From assembly GCA_963784895.1 (NCBI GenBank), contig CAWATM010000010.1, positions 1 through 64,000 on the forward strand: a stretch of DNA of 64,000 nucleotides, in the 5' to 3' direction. The position numbers were made by a program, and so were the translations under genes. The notes under the pieces are model-generated. The model did no database searches. It saw only the letters and a program-made list of their open reading frames with translations, and was not told where the DNA came from. Shown piece by piece: positions 40,865-48,472 of this stretch. The stretch's first letter is position 1. The number at the start of each line of letters is the position of its first letter. Origin of the DNA: Gaiellasilicea sp963784895 (lineage in GTDB: Bacteria; Actinomycetota; Thermoleophilia; Gaiellales; Gaiellaceae).

Positions 40865-41431
40865 ATGCGGCACACTCGCCATGCGGGTCCGCGATCAACG
40901 CGGCCCGTCGTTCTCATCGTCCTCTCGGCGACCCTCCTCGTCGGGATCTTCGCCACGACAGCTTCGGCGAAGTTCCAGCCGGACAGCGTCGTGCCGGTGT
41001 TCTGCACGAGCGACACGATCCCGGCGAACACGCAACTCACGCTCCGGCTGCGCTGGGCCGTGTCGAACATCGGCCAGATGAACGGGTTCCTCGCGGCTCA
41101 AAAACTGACCTGGACGATCTATGCGGCCGACGGCGCGACGGTTCTCGCCACCTCAGCGCCTCCCAGTCCGGAATTCGGCGACACGACGTCCTGGTCGCCT
41201 TTGGGTCAGGAGGAGGGAACGATTACGACGAAGACCGGCGCGGTGAAGAAACAGAAGTTCACGTACTCGGACTACCGGCAGGCGACGGGCGTGACCGTGG
41301 GGCTCAACCAGACCGTGATCGTGGCGTACGAGCTGTCGGCGAACGCGCCGACCGACGACGGCTTCGGCTGGAAGTTCCTCGAGCCCGGCGTCATCTCGTC
41401 CGGCACCAGCTGCAGGGTCACCGGGGTCTGA
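40865..41431 (+). CDS. Secreted hypothetical protein, 188 aa
   Basis: No family recognised. The signal peptide (about residues 14-36, LIVLSATLLVGIFATTASA) is clear, then a beta-rich domain with YAADGATVLATSAPPSPEFGDTTSW and DYRQATGVTVGLNQTVIVAYEL. Two cysteines (VFCTSD, SSCRVTG) may form one disulfide between the ends. A GGAAGGGG-type ribosome site lies before the ATG at 40865. It lies just past a tRNA remnant and may have come in with it. Confidence 0.7.
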   Translation: MRHTRHAGPRSTRPVVLIVLSATLLVGIFATTASAKFQPDSVVPVFCTSDTIPANTQLTLRLRWAVSNIGQMNGFLAAQKLTWTIYAADGATVLATSAPPSPEFGDTTSWSPLGQEEGTITTKTGAVKKQKFTYSDYRQATGVTVGLNQTVIVAYELSANAPTDDGFGWKFLEPGVISSGTSCRVTGV

Positions 41432-41484
41432 AACCGGCCTAGATCGAGCCGAGACGGTCACCTCGCCGACTATCGTCTGGCGAG

Positions 41485-42387
41485 GTGACCGTCGGGATCG
41501 TCAGCGCGGGCGCGATGGGGAGCGCAGTCGGAGCCGCCTACCGCGCCGCCGGCCGCCGCGTCGTCACGACCCTCGCAGGGCGGAGCGAGCGGACGCGGGG
41601 GCTGGCCCACGCCGCTGGCCTCGAGCTGCTGACCGACCTCGACGCCGTCGTCGCCGAATCCGAGCTCGTGCTCTCGATCGCTCCGCCCGACCGGGCGCTC
41701 GCGATCGCCACCGAGCTCGCCGGCGCCGCGCAACGGAGCGGAGGCCGTCCGCTCGTCTCGGACTGGAACGCCGTCTCGCCCGCGACGGCAATCGAGGTTG
41801 CGCGCGTCCTCCGGGCCGGCGGGCTGGAGCTCGTCGACGGCTCGATCTCCGGGGGGCCGCCGCGCGCGGACTATCGGACGCGGGTCTACCTCTCAGGCCT
41901 CCGCGCCGCCGGGCTTGCCGACGCCGCGCCGGCCCTGCTCGACCTCCGCGTCGTCGGCGCCGAGGTCGGCCTCGCGTCCGCGGTGAAGATGTGTACCGCC
42001 TCGGTGTACAAGGGCCACACCGCGCTCCTCGCCCAGGCGCTCGCGACGGCGCACGCGAACGGCGTGCTCGGCGAGGTGCTCGACGACCTCCACGACTCGT
42101 TTCCGCGCCAAATCGACCGCGCGGCACGCCTGCTCGCCGTCTCGACGACGAAGGCGGGCCGCTACGTCGGCGAGATGCACGAGATCGCCGCCACGCAGGC
42201 GAGCGCCGGACTGACGCCGGAGCTGTTCCAGGCGATGGCCGAGGTCTACTCCCGGCTCGCCGAGACCGAGCTCGCGGCGGAGACGCCGGAGTCGATCCCG
42301 GCCGAGCCGCAACTCGAGGACATCCTCGAGCGGATCAAGCCTCGACAGACAGAGCCCGGGAGCGAAGCGACCCTTCAGGGGTCGTAG
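41485..42387 (+). CDS. NAD(P)-binding 6-phosphogluconate-dehydrogenase-like protein, 300 aa
   Basis: A two-domain beta-hydroxyacid-dehydrogenase-like protein. The N-terminal Rossmann domain starts MTVGIVSAGAMGSAVGAAYRAAG (GxGAxG-type loop) and the C-terminal helical domain (about residues 185-260, with KMCTASVYKGHTALLAQALATAHANG) is of the DUF1932 type. The Lys of the family in the first helix of that domain is present (VKMCTASVYKG). The substrate is unknown. A TATCGT box ends 8 nt before the GTG at 41485. The last residues (GSEATLQGS) are encoded by a dispersed repeat also found at 13961-13982. Confidence 0.8.
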   Translation: MTVGIVSAGAMGSAVGAAYRAAGRRVVTTLAGRSERTRGLAHAAGLELLTDLDAVVAESELVLSIAPPDRALAIATELAGAAQRSGGRPLVSDWNAVSPATAIEVARVLRAGGLELVDGSISGGPPRADYRTRVYLSGLRAAGLADAAPALLDLRVVGAEVGLASAVKMCTASVYKGHTALLAQALATAHANGVLGEVLDDLHDSFPRQIDRAARLLAVSTTKAGRYVGEMHEIAATQASAGLTPELFQAMAEVYSRLAETELAAETPESIPAEPQLEDILERIKPRQTEPGSEATLQGS

Positions 42388-42394
42388 CGCGGTA

Positions 42395-42420
42395 CACCGG
42401 GCCGCTCCCGCGGCCCGGTG
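42395..42420 (+). terminator. Perfect 11-bp hairpin after the dehydrogenase gene
   Basis: CACCGGGCCGC and GCGGCCCGGTG pair around TCCC; TCCTTGCG follows. It sits 7 nt past the stop codon and faces the 3' end of tRNA-Leu. Confidence 0.65.
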
Positions 42421-42440
42421 TCCTTGCGCAGCCAACACTG

Positions 42441-42524
42441 TGCGGGCGAGAGGACTTGAACCTCCAAGGGCCGGAGCCCACCGGGACCTAAACCCGGCGC
42501 GTCTGCCAGTTCCGCCACGCCCGC
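42441..42524 (-). tRNA. tRNA-Leu(TAG)
   Basis: Minus-strand class II tRNA: acceptor GCGGGCG with CGCCCGC, anticodon stem CCGGG/CCCGG around TTTAGGT (anticodon TAG), long variable arm, T arm with GTTCAAGTC, discriminator A. Confidence 0.95.
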
Positions 42525-42653
42525 CTGAACGAACAGCATAGACGGGCACCCAGACCAGGATTTTCGCACGGACGCCCGATTCCGCCTATAACGAGGACCG
42601 GGGGTGAGTCGAGGTGGGGGAAAGGTCGAAAGCCGAGGTCGGAACCGGGCGGA

Positions 42654-42725
42654 TGGCCCCGGGAGGAATCGAACCTCCGCACGCAGGTTCGAAGCCTGCC
42701 GCTCTATCCACTGAGCTACGGGGCC
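42654..42725 (-). tRNA. tRNA-Arg(TCG)
   Basis: Minus strand: acceptor GGCCCCG with CGGGGCC, anticodon stem GCAGG/CCTGC around CTTCGAA (anticodon TCG), T arm GGAGG-TTCGATT-CCTCC, discriminator A. Confidence 0.95.
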
Positions 42726-42774
42726 GCTCGTGGTCAGTATGCCCCACGCTTCGCCGCTATCCTGTCGTCTCCGA

Positions 42775-42848
42775 GGTGGCGGTAGCTCAGTTGGTAGAGC
42801 CCCGGGTTGTGGTCCCGGTGGTCGCGGGTTCGAGTCCCGTTCGCCACC
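42775..42848 (+). tRNA. tRNA-His(GTG)
   Basis: Acceptor GTGGCGG with TCGCCAC plus discriminator C at 42848 facing the G at 42775, the extra -1 base pair unique to tRNA-His. Anticodon stem CCGGG/CCCGG around TTGTGGT (anticodon GTG). Confidence 0.95.
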
Positions 42849-42903
42849 CCTCTGACGGTCGCGCCGAGAGGCATCCGCCGAACACGGAATACTCCGGGCC
42901 GCG

Positions 42904-43653
42904 ATGAGATTTCCGTGGGCGATCCTCCGTGTCGTGAGCCTGGTCGGCGTGGCTGTCCTCGCCGGCTACCTCTGGCACGATGCGCTCGAGGGCGACCCCG
43001 ACGCCGTCAGCCGCGCGTTGCCGCCGCGGTCGTTCGCCGAGCGGGGCGATCCGCCCGTCATCTACGTGCCGGACGTGACGCCGCCGCAGAGCCGCCGCCC
43101 GCCCGCCGCAGGATCGGGCGCCGAACGGTCGCAGGCCGAGGCGGAGGCGCGCCGCCGCGCGGCCGCGGCTCGGGCGCGCACCGCCGGTCCGGCCACCGCC
43201 GCAGCGCCCTCACCGCAGCCGACCGGCGGCTCTCCGTCGAGCCCGTCCGGCACACCGACGGTCGCTCCCACACCCGCGCCGAAACCGGCTCCCAGGCCCA
43301 CGCCCAAGCCCGCTCCCCGGCCTACGCCGGCCCCCACTCCTCCCCCGGCCCCGACGCCGACACCCTCACCCGTCCCGACGCCAGGTGGGGGCGGCCAGAG
43401 CCCCGGCCCGACGCCGGCTCCGGGCACGCCGACCCCGTCACCGACCCCGGAACCCACCCCGGCACCGGCGCACACGCCCGCACCGATACACACGCCGGCG
43501 CCGCCACACACCGCTCCACCGGAGCCCGATCCGCACTCGCCGCCGGAGCACACCGAGGAGCGGCCCGGCTGGGGTCACGGGGATCCGAACCACCACCACA
43601 CCGGCCCGCCCGGGCAGGAGGACAAGGAGAAGGTCAAGGGCACGAAGAACTAG
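42904..43653 (+). CDS. Single-pass membrane protein with Pro/Thr-rich stalk, 249 aa
   Basis: An N-terminal helix (about residues 5-24) is followed by a Pro/Ala-rich extracellular stalk. From about 105 to 215 the stalk consists of degenerate PTPAP and PAPTPTP repeats, and the tail is rich in His, Glu and Lys (HGDPNHHHTGPPGQEDKEKVKG). It looks like a wall-spanning rod or spacer. The ATG at 42904 is used. Function unknown; lies between tRNA-His and a DUF4234-like gene. Confidence 0.7.
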   Translation: MRFPWAILRVVSLVGVAVLAGYLWHDALEGDPDAVSRALPPRSFAERGDPPVIYVPDVTPPQSRRPPAAGSGAERSQAEAEARRRAAAARARTAGPATAAAPSPQPTGGSPSSPSGTPTVAPTPAPKPAPRPTPKPAPRPTPAPTPPPAPTPTPSPVPTPGGGGQSPGPTPAPGTPTPSPTPEPTPAPAHTPAPIHTPAPPHTAPPEPDPHSPPEHTEERPGWGHGDPNHHHTGPPGQEDKEKVKGTKN

Positions 43654-43686
43654 GCCGGGCGGACTCGAGAACGGCAAGGAGGCACG

Positions 43687-44112
43687 ATGGCACAGGAGGT
43701 CCAGATCGCAGGCGCGGCGACGACCGCGAAGGTGCGGAACCCGATCGCGGTGGCGATCTTCGCGGTGATCACGCTCGGGATCTACCTCGTTTGCTGGTGG
43801 TACTTCATCAACCGGGAGCTGGCGGATCTCGGCCGCGCGAAGGGAACAGCCGAGCTCGGCGACAGCCCGGCGAAGTCGACGCTCGCGCTCTTCCCCGGCG
43901 CGCTCCTGATCGTCCCGGCACTCTGGACGACCGTGACCACGTTCAAGCGGGTGCAGGCCGCGCAGCGCCTGACCGGGCAGACGCCGATCAACGGCTGGCT
44001 CGGGCTCGTGCTCTATCTCGTCATCTCGCCGGCGATGTACGCGTACATGCAGAGCGGGCTGAACGGCGTCTGGAAGTCACAGGCGGGCGAGAGCGAGCCC
44101 GCAGCGGCCTGA
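43687..44112 (+). CDS. DUF4234-like membrane protein, 141 aa
   Basis: Four hydrophobic segments; the first carries NPIAVAIFAVITLGIYLVCWWYFINRELADLGRA, the typical DUF4234 opening (a hydrophobic stretch, then aromatic WWY and a Glu/Asp-rich turn). The ribosome site AAGGAGG before the ATG at 43687 is strong. Function unknown. Confidence 0.8.
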   Translation: MAQEVQIAGAATTAKVRNPIAVAIFAVITLGIYLVCWWYFINRELADLGRAKGTAELGDSPAKSTLALFPGALLIVPALWTTVTTFKRVQAAQRLTGQTPINGWLGLVLYLVISPAMYAYMQSGLNGVWKSQAGESEPAAA

Positions 44113-44114
44113 CG

Positions 44115-44696
44115 TCAGCCGGCCAGAGCTCGGATCCGCGCCGCCGCGCGCGCGAGCCCGTTCTCGTCGAAGAGGTGAGGGATGCAGTTGCCGAGCTCGT
44201 GCGCCGGGCCGTCGAGCTCGTCCGAGCCGGCGGCGGCATTGATCGCGTAGCGCACCGGAATCTCGTGGCAGACGACGAGGACGCGGCGCTCCGGGCGAGC
44301 GAGCAGACGCTCGTACGCGGCTGCGTACCGGCGCGCGGCGTCGTCGAGGCTCTCCCCGCCCGGGAACGCGTCGGCGCGGGTGTGCTCGCGCTTCCAGGCC
44401 CGGTAGTCGTCGATCGTCCTGCCCTCGAGCTCCCCGACGTCGATGTCGTCGAGCAGCGGCTCGACGACGACGGGGACCGGACGGCCCTCGAGCGCGATCC
44501 TCGCCGTCGCGCGGGTGCGACCGAAGCGCGTGTGGACGCAGAGATCGAGCTCGATCCCGGCGAGCTGGAGCGCGAGCCCGCCCCCCTCGGCCTCGCCCTG
44601 AGCGGTGAGACCGACCGGCACGTCCGGGTCGCCGTTGACGCGTCGCGTCGCGTTCAGCTCGGACTGCCCGTGCCGGACGAGGATGAAGAGGCGCAT
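44115..44696 (-). CDS. Histidine phosphatase (phosphoglycerate-mutase-like), 193 aa
   Basis: A branch 1 histidine phosphatase. The catalytic motif LVRHGQSELN at residues 6-15 holds the phospho-accepting His; the second His lies in LVVCHEIPVRYAIN and the acidic part in DDIDVGELEGRTIDDY. The substrate can be a sugar phosphate, alpha-ribazole phosphate or other. TAGGCT on the minus strand ends 9 nt before the ATG at 44696 and is shared with the divergent arsenate-reductase-like gene. Confidence 0.85.
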   Translation of the reverse strand: MRLFILVRHGQSELNATRRVNGDPDVPVGLTAQGEAEGGGLALQLAGIELDLCVHTRFGRTRATARIALEGRPVPVVVEPLLDDIDVGELEGRTIDDYRAWKREHTRADAFPGGESLDDAARRYAAAYERLLARPERRVLVVCHEIPVRYAINAAAGSDELDGPAHELGNCIPHLFDENGLARAAARIRALAG

Positions 44697-44704
44697 CGAC
44701 CGTC

Positions 44705-44711
44705 TAGCCTA
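44705..44711. promoter_or_regulatory. Shared bidirectional -10 between two phosphatase genes
   Basis: TAGCCTA reads TAGCCT forward and TAGGCT in reverse, serving the divergent arsenate-reductase-like gene (GTG, 6 nt on) and the histidine phosphatase gene (ATG, 9 nt on). Confidence 0.55.
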
Positions 44712-44716
44712 TGCGC

Positions 44717-45124
44717 GTGGCCAACATCCTCTTCCTCTGCATCGGCAACGCGGGCCGCTCCCAGATGGCGCATGCGTTCCTCGAGCGCCGGGGAGGCCAC
44801 GATGTTCGCTCCGCAGGCAGCCGCGCCGAGACACAGCTGCATCCGCAGGTGGTCGAGGCGATGGCCGAGATCGGCTACGACCTCTCGAGCCGGACGCCGC
44901 GGCAGCTGCAACCCGAGCCAGACGCGGCCTGGGCCGACGTGGTCGTGACCATGGGGTGCGGCGATGTCTGCCCGGTCCTGCCGGGCAAGAGCTACGTCGA
45001 CTGGAAGCTCGACGATCCGGCGTGGATGTCGCTCGAACAGGTTCGGGAGCTGCGCGACGAGATCGAACAACGCGTCGCTGCGCTGGCTGGAGAGCTCGAC
45101 TCGGCCCGCGCGGGCTCTGCTTGA
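44717..45124 (+). CDS. Arsenate reductase/LMW phosphatase family protein, 135 aa
   Basis: A low-molecular-weight phosphatase fold with the P-loop FLCIGNAGRSQMA near residue 10. The downstream segment VTMGCGDVCPVLPGKSYVDWKLDDPA contains the two extra cysteines that thioredoxin-coupled arsenate reductases use. It would reduce arsenate to arsenite. The GTG at 44717 is preferred to the ATG at 44711, because a TAGCCT box ends at 44710 and the resulting gap of 6 nt is the leaderless spacing of this genome. No arsenite pump is near. Confidence 0.8.
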   Translation: MANILFLCIGNAGRSQMAHAFLERRGGHDVRSAGSRAETQLHPQVVEAMAEIGYDLSSRTPRQLQPEPDAAWADVVVTMGCGDVCPVLPGKSYVDWKLDDPAWMSLEQVRELRDEIEQRVAALAGELDSARAGSA

Positions 45125-45132
45125 ATGGTCCA

Positions 45133-46473
45133 ATGACGGCGCAGGTCGAGGAGCTCGGCAGCGACACAGTCCGCCTGAAGGTCGACGTGTCGGCGCACGA
45201 TGTCCACCACGCAGTCGAGCACGCCACCTCGGATTTGGCCCAGTCCGTCAAGATCCCGGGCTTCCGCCAGGGCAAGGTGCCGGTGCCGATCCTGACGCAG
45301 CGGCTCGGCAAGGAGCGGATCATGGCCGAGGCCGTCGACAGCCACATCGGCGGCTGGTTCTGGAACGCCGCCGCCCGGGCGCGCATCCGCCCTGTCGCCC
45401 AGCCCCAGTACGACTACGAGCTCCCGACCGGAGACGAGGCCGACTGGCAGTTCATCGCGACCGTGCCCGTGCAGCCGAAGGTCGACGTCGTCGACTGGAG
45501 CGAGCTCGAGGTCGGCAAGCCCGACGCCGAGGTGCCGGAGGAGCTCGTCGCGCAGGAGCTCGAGGCGCTGCGCGAGTCGGTCGCCGAGCTCGTGCCCGCC
45601 GGCGAGCGGCCGGCGAAGGAGGGCGACACGCTGGTCGTCGACATCGTCTCGCCGGACGGCGAGACGCAGCGCGACACCGTCGTCGAGCTCGGCTCCAACC
45701 GGCTCGTCGAGGAGGTCGAAGCCGCGCTCGTCGGTGCGTCGGCCGGGGAGAAGAAGAGCGTTGCGTACGAGCTGGCGGACGAGACGACGTCGAGCGTCGA
45801 GATCACGGTCAAGGAGATCAGCGAGAAGGTGCTGCCCGAGCTCGACGACGACCTCGCCCGCTCGGCCAGCGAGTTCGACACGCTCGCCGAGCTACGCGCC
45901 GACATCGAACAGCGGCTGCGCGAGGCCGTCGACGCCGAGATCGAGAACGCCTTCCGCGCCAACGCCGTCGACGCGCTCGTCGCCGCCTCGAAGGTCACGC
46001 CCGCGGGGCCGCTCGTCGAGTCGCGCACCCGCGAGCTGCTGACCGGCTTCATCCGCTCGCTCGAGCGCCGTGGGATCGCGCCGGAGACCTACCTGCAGCT
46101 GACCGGCCGCTCGGCCGAGGAGCTGACGAGCTCGATGCAGCTCGAGGCCGCGCTCTCGGTCGCACGCGAGCTCGCGCTCGAGGCCGTCGCCGACAAACTC
46201 GGGATCGAGATCTCGGACGACGAGGTCAAGCAACTGATTCGCGAGCAGGCCGAGGCGGCCGGTGAGGATCCCGATCAGGTGATCGAGGACCTCTGGCAGC
46301 ACGGCCGCCAGGAGGACCTGCGCGAGGACCTGCGCCTGCGCGCGGCGCTCGACCGGGTCGCGGCCGAGGTGAGGCCGATCCCGCTCGAACAGGCGCAGGC
46401 GCGCGAGGCGATCTGGACGCCCGACAAGGAAACCCCGGAGCAAGAGACAAAGTTGTGGACCCCAGGCAATTGA
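45133..46473 (+). CDS. tig: Trigger factor chaperone/isomerase, 446 aa
   Basis: Ribosome-bound folding helper. The N-terminal ribosome-binding domain has the signature IPGFRQGKVP (about residues 43-52). A PPIase (FKBP-like) domain occupies about 150-230 (EGDTLVVDIVSPDGETQRDTVVELGSNRLVEEVEAALVGASAGEKKSV in outline). The C-terminal cradle is helical (about 250-430). Length is standard. It is followed by clpP 21 nt on and clpX, the classic tig-clpP-clpX block. Confidence 0.95.
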   Translation: MTAQVEELGSDTVRLKVDVSAHDVHHAVEHATSDLAQSVKIPGFRQGKVPVPILTQRLGKERIMAEAVDSHIGGWFWNAAARARIRPVAQPQYDYELPTGDEADWQFIATVPVQPKVDVVDWSELEVGKPDAEVPEELVAQELEALRESVAELVPAGERPAKEGDTLVVDIVSPDGETQRDTVVELGSNRLVEEVEAALVGASAGEKKSVAYELADETTSSVEITVKEISEKVLPELDDDLARSASEFDTLAELRADIEQRLREAVDAEIENAFRANAVDALVAASKVTPAGPLVESRTRELLTGFIRSLERRGIAPETYLQLTGRSAEELTSSMQLEAALSVARELALEAVADKLGIEISDDEVKQLIREQAEAAGEDPDQVIEDLWQHGRQEDLREDLRLRAALDRVAAEVRPIPLEQAQAREAIWTPDKETPEQETKLWTPGN

Positions 46474-46494
46474 TGTGACTCGCAAGGAGACTGC

Positions 46495-47079
46495 ATGAGC
46501 CCGTTGATCCCGATGGTGATCGAGCAGACGTCGCGCGGCGAGCGCTCGTTCGACATCTACTCCCGCTTGCTGAACGAGCGGATCATCTTCCTCGGCACCC
46601 CGGTCGACGACCAGATCGCGAACCTGATTGTCGCGCAGCTGCTGCACCTCGAGTCCGAGGATCCGGACAAGGACATCTCGATCTACATCAATTCCCCGGG
46701 CGGCTCGGTCTACGCGGGCCTCGCCATCTACGACACGATGCAATTCGTCAAGCCCGACATCCAGACGATCTGCGTCGGGATCGCGATGAGCATGGGCGCG
46801 CTCCTGCTGGCGGGTGGCGCGGCAGGGAAGCGGATGGCGCTGCCGAACGCAAAGATTCTGATCCACCAGGTGTCGGGCGGCTTCCAGGGACAGGCGACCG
46901 ACATCGAGATTGCCGCGCGCGAGACGATCGCGCTGAAGCGACGGCTCGAGGAGATCATCAGTCAGCACTCAGGTCAGGACATCGAGAAGGTCTCCAAGGA
47001 CATGGAGCGCGACTACTTCCTGACCGCGCAAGAAGCAGAGCAGTACGGAATCATTGACAGAGTGATCGAGCATCGCTGA
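46495..47079 (+). CDS. clpP: ATP-dependent Clp protease proteolytic subunit ClpP, 194 aa
   Basis: Serine protease that forms a 14-mer chamber. The catalytic Ser lies in GIAMSMGALLLAGG, the His in ILIHQVSGGFQGQATDIEI, and the Asp follows near the segment HSGQDIEKVSKDMERDYF. N-terminal hydrophobic and basic residues match ClpP. AAGGAGA precedes the ATG. It works with ClpX, encoded 57 nt downstream, and other Clp ATPases. Confidence 0.97.
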   Translation: MSPLIPMVIEQTSRGERSFDIYSRLLNERIIFLGTPVDDQIANLIVAQLLHLESEDPDKDISIYINSPGGSVYAGLAIYDTMQFVKPDIQTICVGIAMSMGALLLAGGAAGKRMALPNAKILIHQVSGGFQGQATDIEIAARETIALKRRLEEIISQHSGQDIEKVSKDMERDYFLTAQEAEQYGIIDRVIEHR

Positions 47080-47136
47080 GAACCCGGCCCTGAACCTGAC
47101 CTAGCGGTTCCCCCGAAACTGGAGTACAAGAGAGAC

Positions 47137-48411
47137 ATGGCCCGCGCATCCGAAGGCAACGAGCAGCTTCTCTGCAGCTTTTGCGGCAAGAGTCAACGGC
47201 AGGTCAAGAAGCTGATCGCGGGCCCCGGGGTCTACATCTGCGACGAGTGCATCGATCTCTGCAACGAGATCATCGACGAGGAGCTGACGACCCCGACCCA
47301 GCTCGATCTCGACAACCTGCCGCGCCCGCTGGACATCTACTCCGTGCTGAACGACTACGTCGTCAGCCAGGAGGAGGCGAAACGGACGCTGGCGGTCGCC
47401 GTCTACAACCACTACAAGCGCGTCCGCATGGGCCAAGAGGACGGCGACGTCGAGCTGCAGAAGTCGAACATCCTCCTGCTCGGGCCGACGGGCTGCGGGA
47501 AGACGCTGCTGGCGCAGACGCTGGCGCGGATCCTGAACGTGCCGTTCGCGATCGCGGACGCGACCGCACTGACCGAGGCGGGCTACGTCGGCGAGGACGT
47601 CGAGAACATCCTCCTGAAGCTGATCCAGGCCGCCGACTTCGACATCAAGAAGGCCGAGACCGGGATCATCTACATCGACGAGGTCGACAAGATCGCGCGC
47701 AAGGCGGACAACCCGTCGATCACGCGCGACGTGTCGGGTGAAGGCGTCCAGCAGGCGCTGCTGAAGATCCTCGAGGGGACGGTGGCGTCGGTGCCGCCGC
47801 AGGGTGGGCGCAAGCATCCACACCAGGAGTTCCTCTCGATCGACACGACGAACATCCTCTTCATCTGCGGTGGCGCCTTCGCCGGCCTCGACAAGATCAT
47901 CGGCCGCCGCATCGGCAAGAACTCGGTCGGCTTCGGGGCCGACGTGCGCTCGAAGAACTCCGAGGAGAGCGCCGAGCTGCTCGCCGACGTGATGCCCGAG
48001 GATCTCCTCAACTTCGGCCTCATCCCGGAGTTCATCGGCCGTTTGCCCGTGATCTCGGCCGTGCACCAGCTGCGGCGTGAGGACCTCGTCCAGATCCTGA
48101 CCGAGCCCAAGAACGCGCTCACGCGGCAGTACCAGCGCTTCTTCGGCTACGACTCGATCGAGCTCGAGTTCCGCGACGACGCGCTCTGGGAAATCGCCGA
48201 CAAGGCGCTCGCCCGCGAGACCGGCGCCCGTGGCCTCCGCTCGATCATCGAGAACGCGCTCCTCGACGTGATGTTCGAGCTGCCGTCGCGCAAGGACGTC
48301 TCCAAGTGCGTGATCACGAAGGAGACGATCTCGAAGGGCCTGAAGCCGACGCTCGTCACGAGCGCCGACGGCATCGACGACGCGCCCGCGCTCGCCGAAG
48401 AGTCCGCCTAG
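47137..48411 (+). CDS. clpX: ATP-dependent Clp protease ATPase subunit ClpX, 424 aa
   Basis: Unfoldase of the ClpXP machine. The zinc-binding domain at the N-terminus shows CSFCGKSQRQVKKLIAGPGVYICDECIDLC (in outline, about 13-42), then Walker A LLGPTGCGKTLLAQTLA, Walker B IIYIDEVDKIARK and the arginine/sensor segments such as IPEFIGRLPV. The IGF-type loop that docks into ClpP appears as GFGADVRSK. Its stop codon lies in the left arm of the convergent terminator. Confidence 0.97.
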   Translation: MARASEGNEQLLCSFCGKSQRQVKKLIAGPGVYICDECIDLCNEIIDEELTTPTQLDLDNLPRPLDIYSVLNDYVVSQEEAKRTLAVAVYNHYKRVRMGQEDGDVELQKSNILLLGPTGCGKTLLAQTLARILNVPFAIADATALTEAGYVGEDVENILLKLIQAADFDIKKAETGIIYIDEVDKIARKADNPSITRDVSGEGVQQALLKILEGTVASVPPQGGRKHPHQEFLSIDTTNILFICGGAFAGLDKIIGRRIGKNSVGFGADVRSKNSEESAELLADVMPEDLLNFGLIPEFIGRLPVISAVHQLRREDLVQILTEPKNALTRQYQRFFGYDSIELEFRDDALWEIADKALARETGARGLRSIIENALLDVMFELPSRKDVSKCVITKETISKGLKPTLVTSADGIDDAPALAEESA

Positions 48412-48472
48412 GAGGGTTTGGCCGAATATCGCCTGAGCCGACGGGGCGCGCCATTCCGCCAAACCCTCCTAG
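48408..48472. terminator. Bidirectional terminator between clpX and the adenylate cyclase gene
   Basis: CTAGGAGGGTTTGGC (48408-48422) and GCCAAACCCTCCTAG (48458-48472) are perfectly complementary. Each arm contains the stop codon of the gene on its side. The 35-nt loop is GC-rich. Confidence 0.75.

Noticed and set aside
40620..40898. A 92-codon minus-strand frame over tRNA-Arg and its remnant
   Set aside because: It only translates the antisense of the tRNA and its duplicate; the repeated MRPGG segments come from the repeat.
40740..41431. An integrated mobile element at tRNA-Arg
   Set aside because: The att-like repeat is only 83 bp from the tRNA and there is no integrase, so I report only a remnant.
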